Source: Microvirga vignae | GTDB taxonomy: Bacteria > Pseudomonadota > Alphaproteobacteria > Rhizobiales > Beijerinckiaceae | DNA length: 64,000 nt | Direction: 5' to 3' | Assembly (NCBI RefSeq): GCF_001017175.1 | Contig: NZ_LCYG01000037.1 | Span: forward strand, 1 to 64,000 | Shown here: in pieces, positions 63,875 through 64,000 of the stretch | Position numbering within the stretch: position 1 is the first letter of the stretch | How the letters are laid out: each line of letters begins with the position of its first letter | Position numbers and translations under genes: made by a program | The notes under the pieces: generated by a model | What the model saw: only the letters and a program-made list of their open reading frames with translations | Database searches by the model: none | What the model was told of the DNA's origin: nothing

Positions 63875-64000
63875 ATGCTTGCAAAGAAGAAGACTCAGAA
63901 CCGCTACGGGCAGCGGGTGACCCGGGTCGATGCCCCGACCCTAGAGGAGGCCATTGCCGCCGCACAGGGCCTGACGGATGACGTCGAAGGTCAGATCGAG
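63875..64000 (+). CDS. 5' part of a hypothetical gene running off the right edge
   Basis: ATG 63875 with AGGAG eight bases upstream opens 42 codons to the end of the window: MLAKKKTQNRYGQRVTRVDA, then PTLEEAIAAAQGLTDDVEGQ. The start is Lys/Arg-rich and the rest acidic and helical. It reads like a conserved small alphaproteobacterial protein of unknown function, but too little is visible to name it. It is divergent from purT with 194 bases between the starts; those hold no other gene I can see. Confidence 0.7.
   Translation, partial: MLAKKKTQNRYGQRVTRVDAPTLEEAIAAAQGLTDDVEGQIE

Noticed and set aside
1..64000. Search for CRISPR arrays, tRNA/rRNA genes, insertion sequences, prophage or defence systems
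   Set aside because: No regularly spaced direct repeats, cloverleaf genes, transposase, integrase, restriction or toxin-antitoxin genes were recognised; the repeats present are short dispersed palindromes.

Overview
The window reads as chromosome of a high-GC alphaproteobacterium of the order Hyphomicrobiales, most like Methylobacteriaceae/Microvirga. This rests on a ChvE-GguAB sugar transporter, an IalB-family protein, OpgGH glucan synthesis, an HspQ, a DUF1127 protein, FixK/FNR-type boxes, HWE/HisKA_2-type signalling and dispersed palindromic repeats of the kind common in that order. The genus is an inference. Coding density is high, there are no rRNA, tRNA, CRISPR, prophage or insertion-sequence genes that I can see, and four genes are visibly broken. 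Region 1 (1-12.6 kb) is a pentose/sugar-acid module: a ChvE-GguA-GguB transporter (minus strand), a second CUT2 transporter YtfQ-YtfR-YtfT-YjfF ending in a FadR-type GntR regulator (minus), and, divergent from ytfQ, an IlvD/Edd-family L-arabinonate dehydratase and an L-2-keto-3-deoxyarabonate dehydratase (plus). The few codons at the left edge would fit the aldehyde dehydrogenase that completes the non-phosphorylative L-arabinose route to 2-oxoglutarate. Region 2 (12.6-24.2 kb) looks like a low-oxygen/stress module: alcohol dehydrogenase, universal stress proteins (one intact, one decayed), a beta-CASP metallohydrolase, a DUF1003 membrane protein, a quinone-oxidoreductase-like flavoprotein, alpha-glucan phosphorylase, a PfkB kinase and a D-lactate dehydrogenase. 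Three strong FNR/FixK boxes (TTGAT-N4-RTCAA) and one weak one lie in its promoter regions. The reading is that glycogen is phosphorolysed, passed into glycolysis and fermented when oxygen falls. Region 3 (24.5-34.3 kb) holds rimO, a decayed nicotinamidase, a BMP-type nucleoside ABC transporter operon, a UbiH-like monooxygenase, an AEC transporter and hspQ. Region 4 (34.3-53.9 kb) holds cell-envelope and housekeeping genes: IalB family, a YejA-type binding protein, mfd, sdhE, recG, glmS, glmU, opgG, opgH, a LysR regulator, a DUF1127 protein and a Na/Pi cotransporter. Region 5 (54-57.1 kb) is a patch of decay: a wrecked succinyl-CoA:acetate CoA-transferase, a small protein with a helix-hairpin-helix/alpha-CTD-like segment and a frameshifted RTX-type protein. 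Region 6 (57.1-64 kb) holds a three-gene sensory operon (PAS kinase, single-domain response regulator, REC-HisKA_2 protein), a stand-alone PGM1-type ATP-grasp ligase, purT and the start of an unknown gene. The least explained items are the PGM1-like ligase, the FNR-box module with its decaying Usp gene, and a palindromic repeat whose two arms supply the stop codons of both flanking convergent reading frames.
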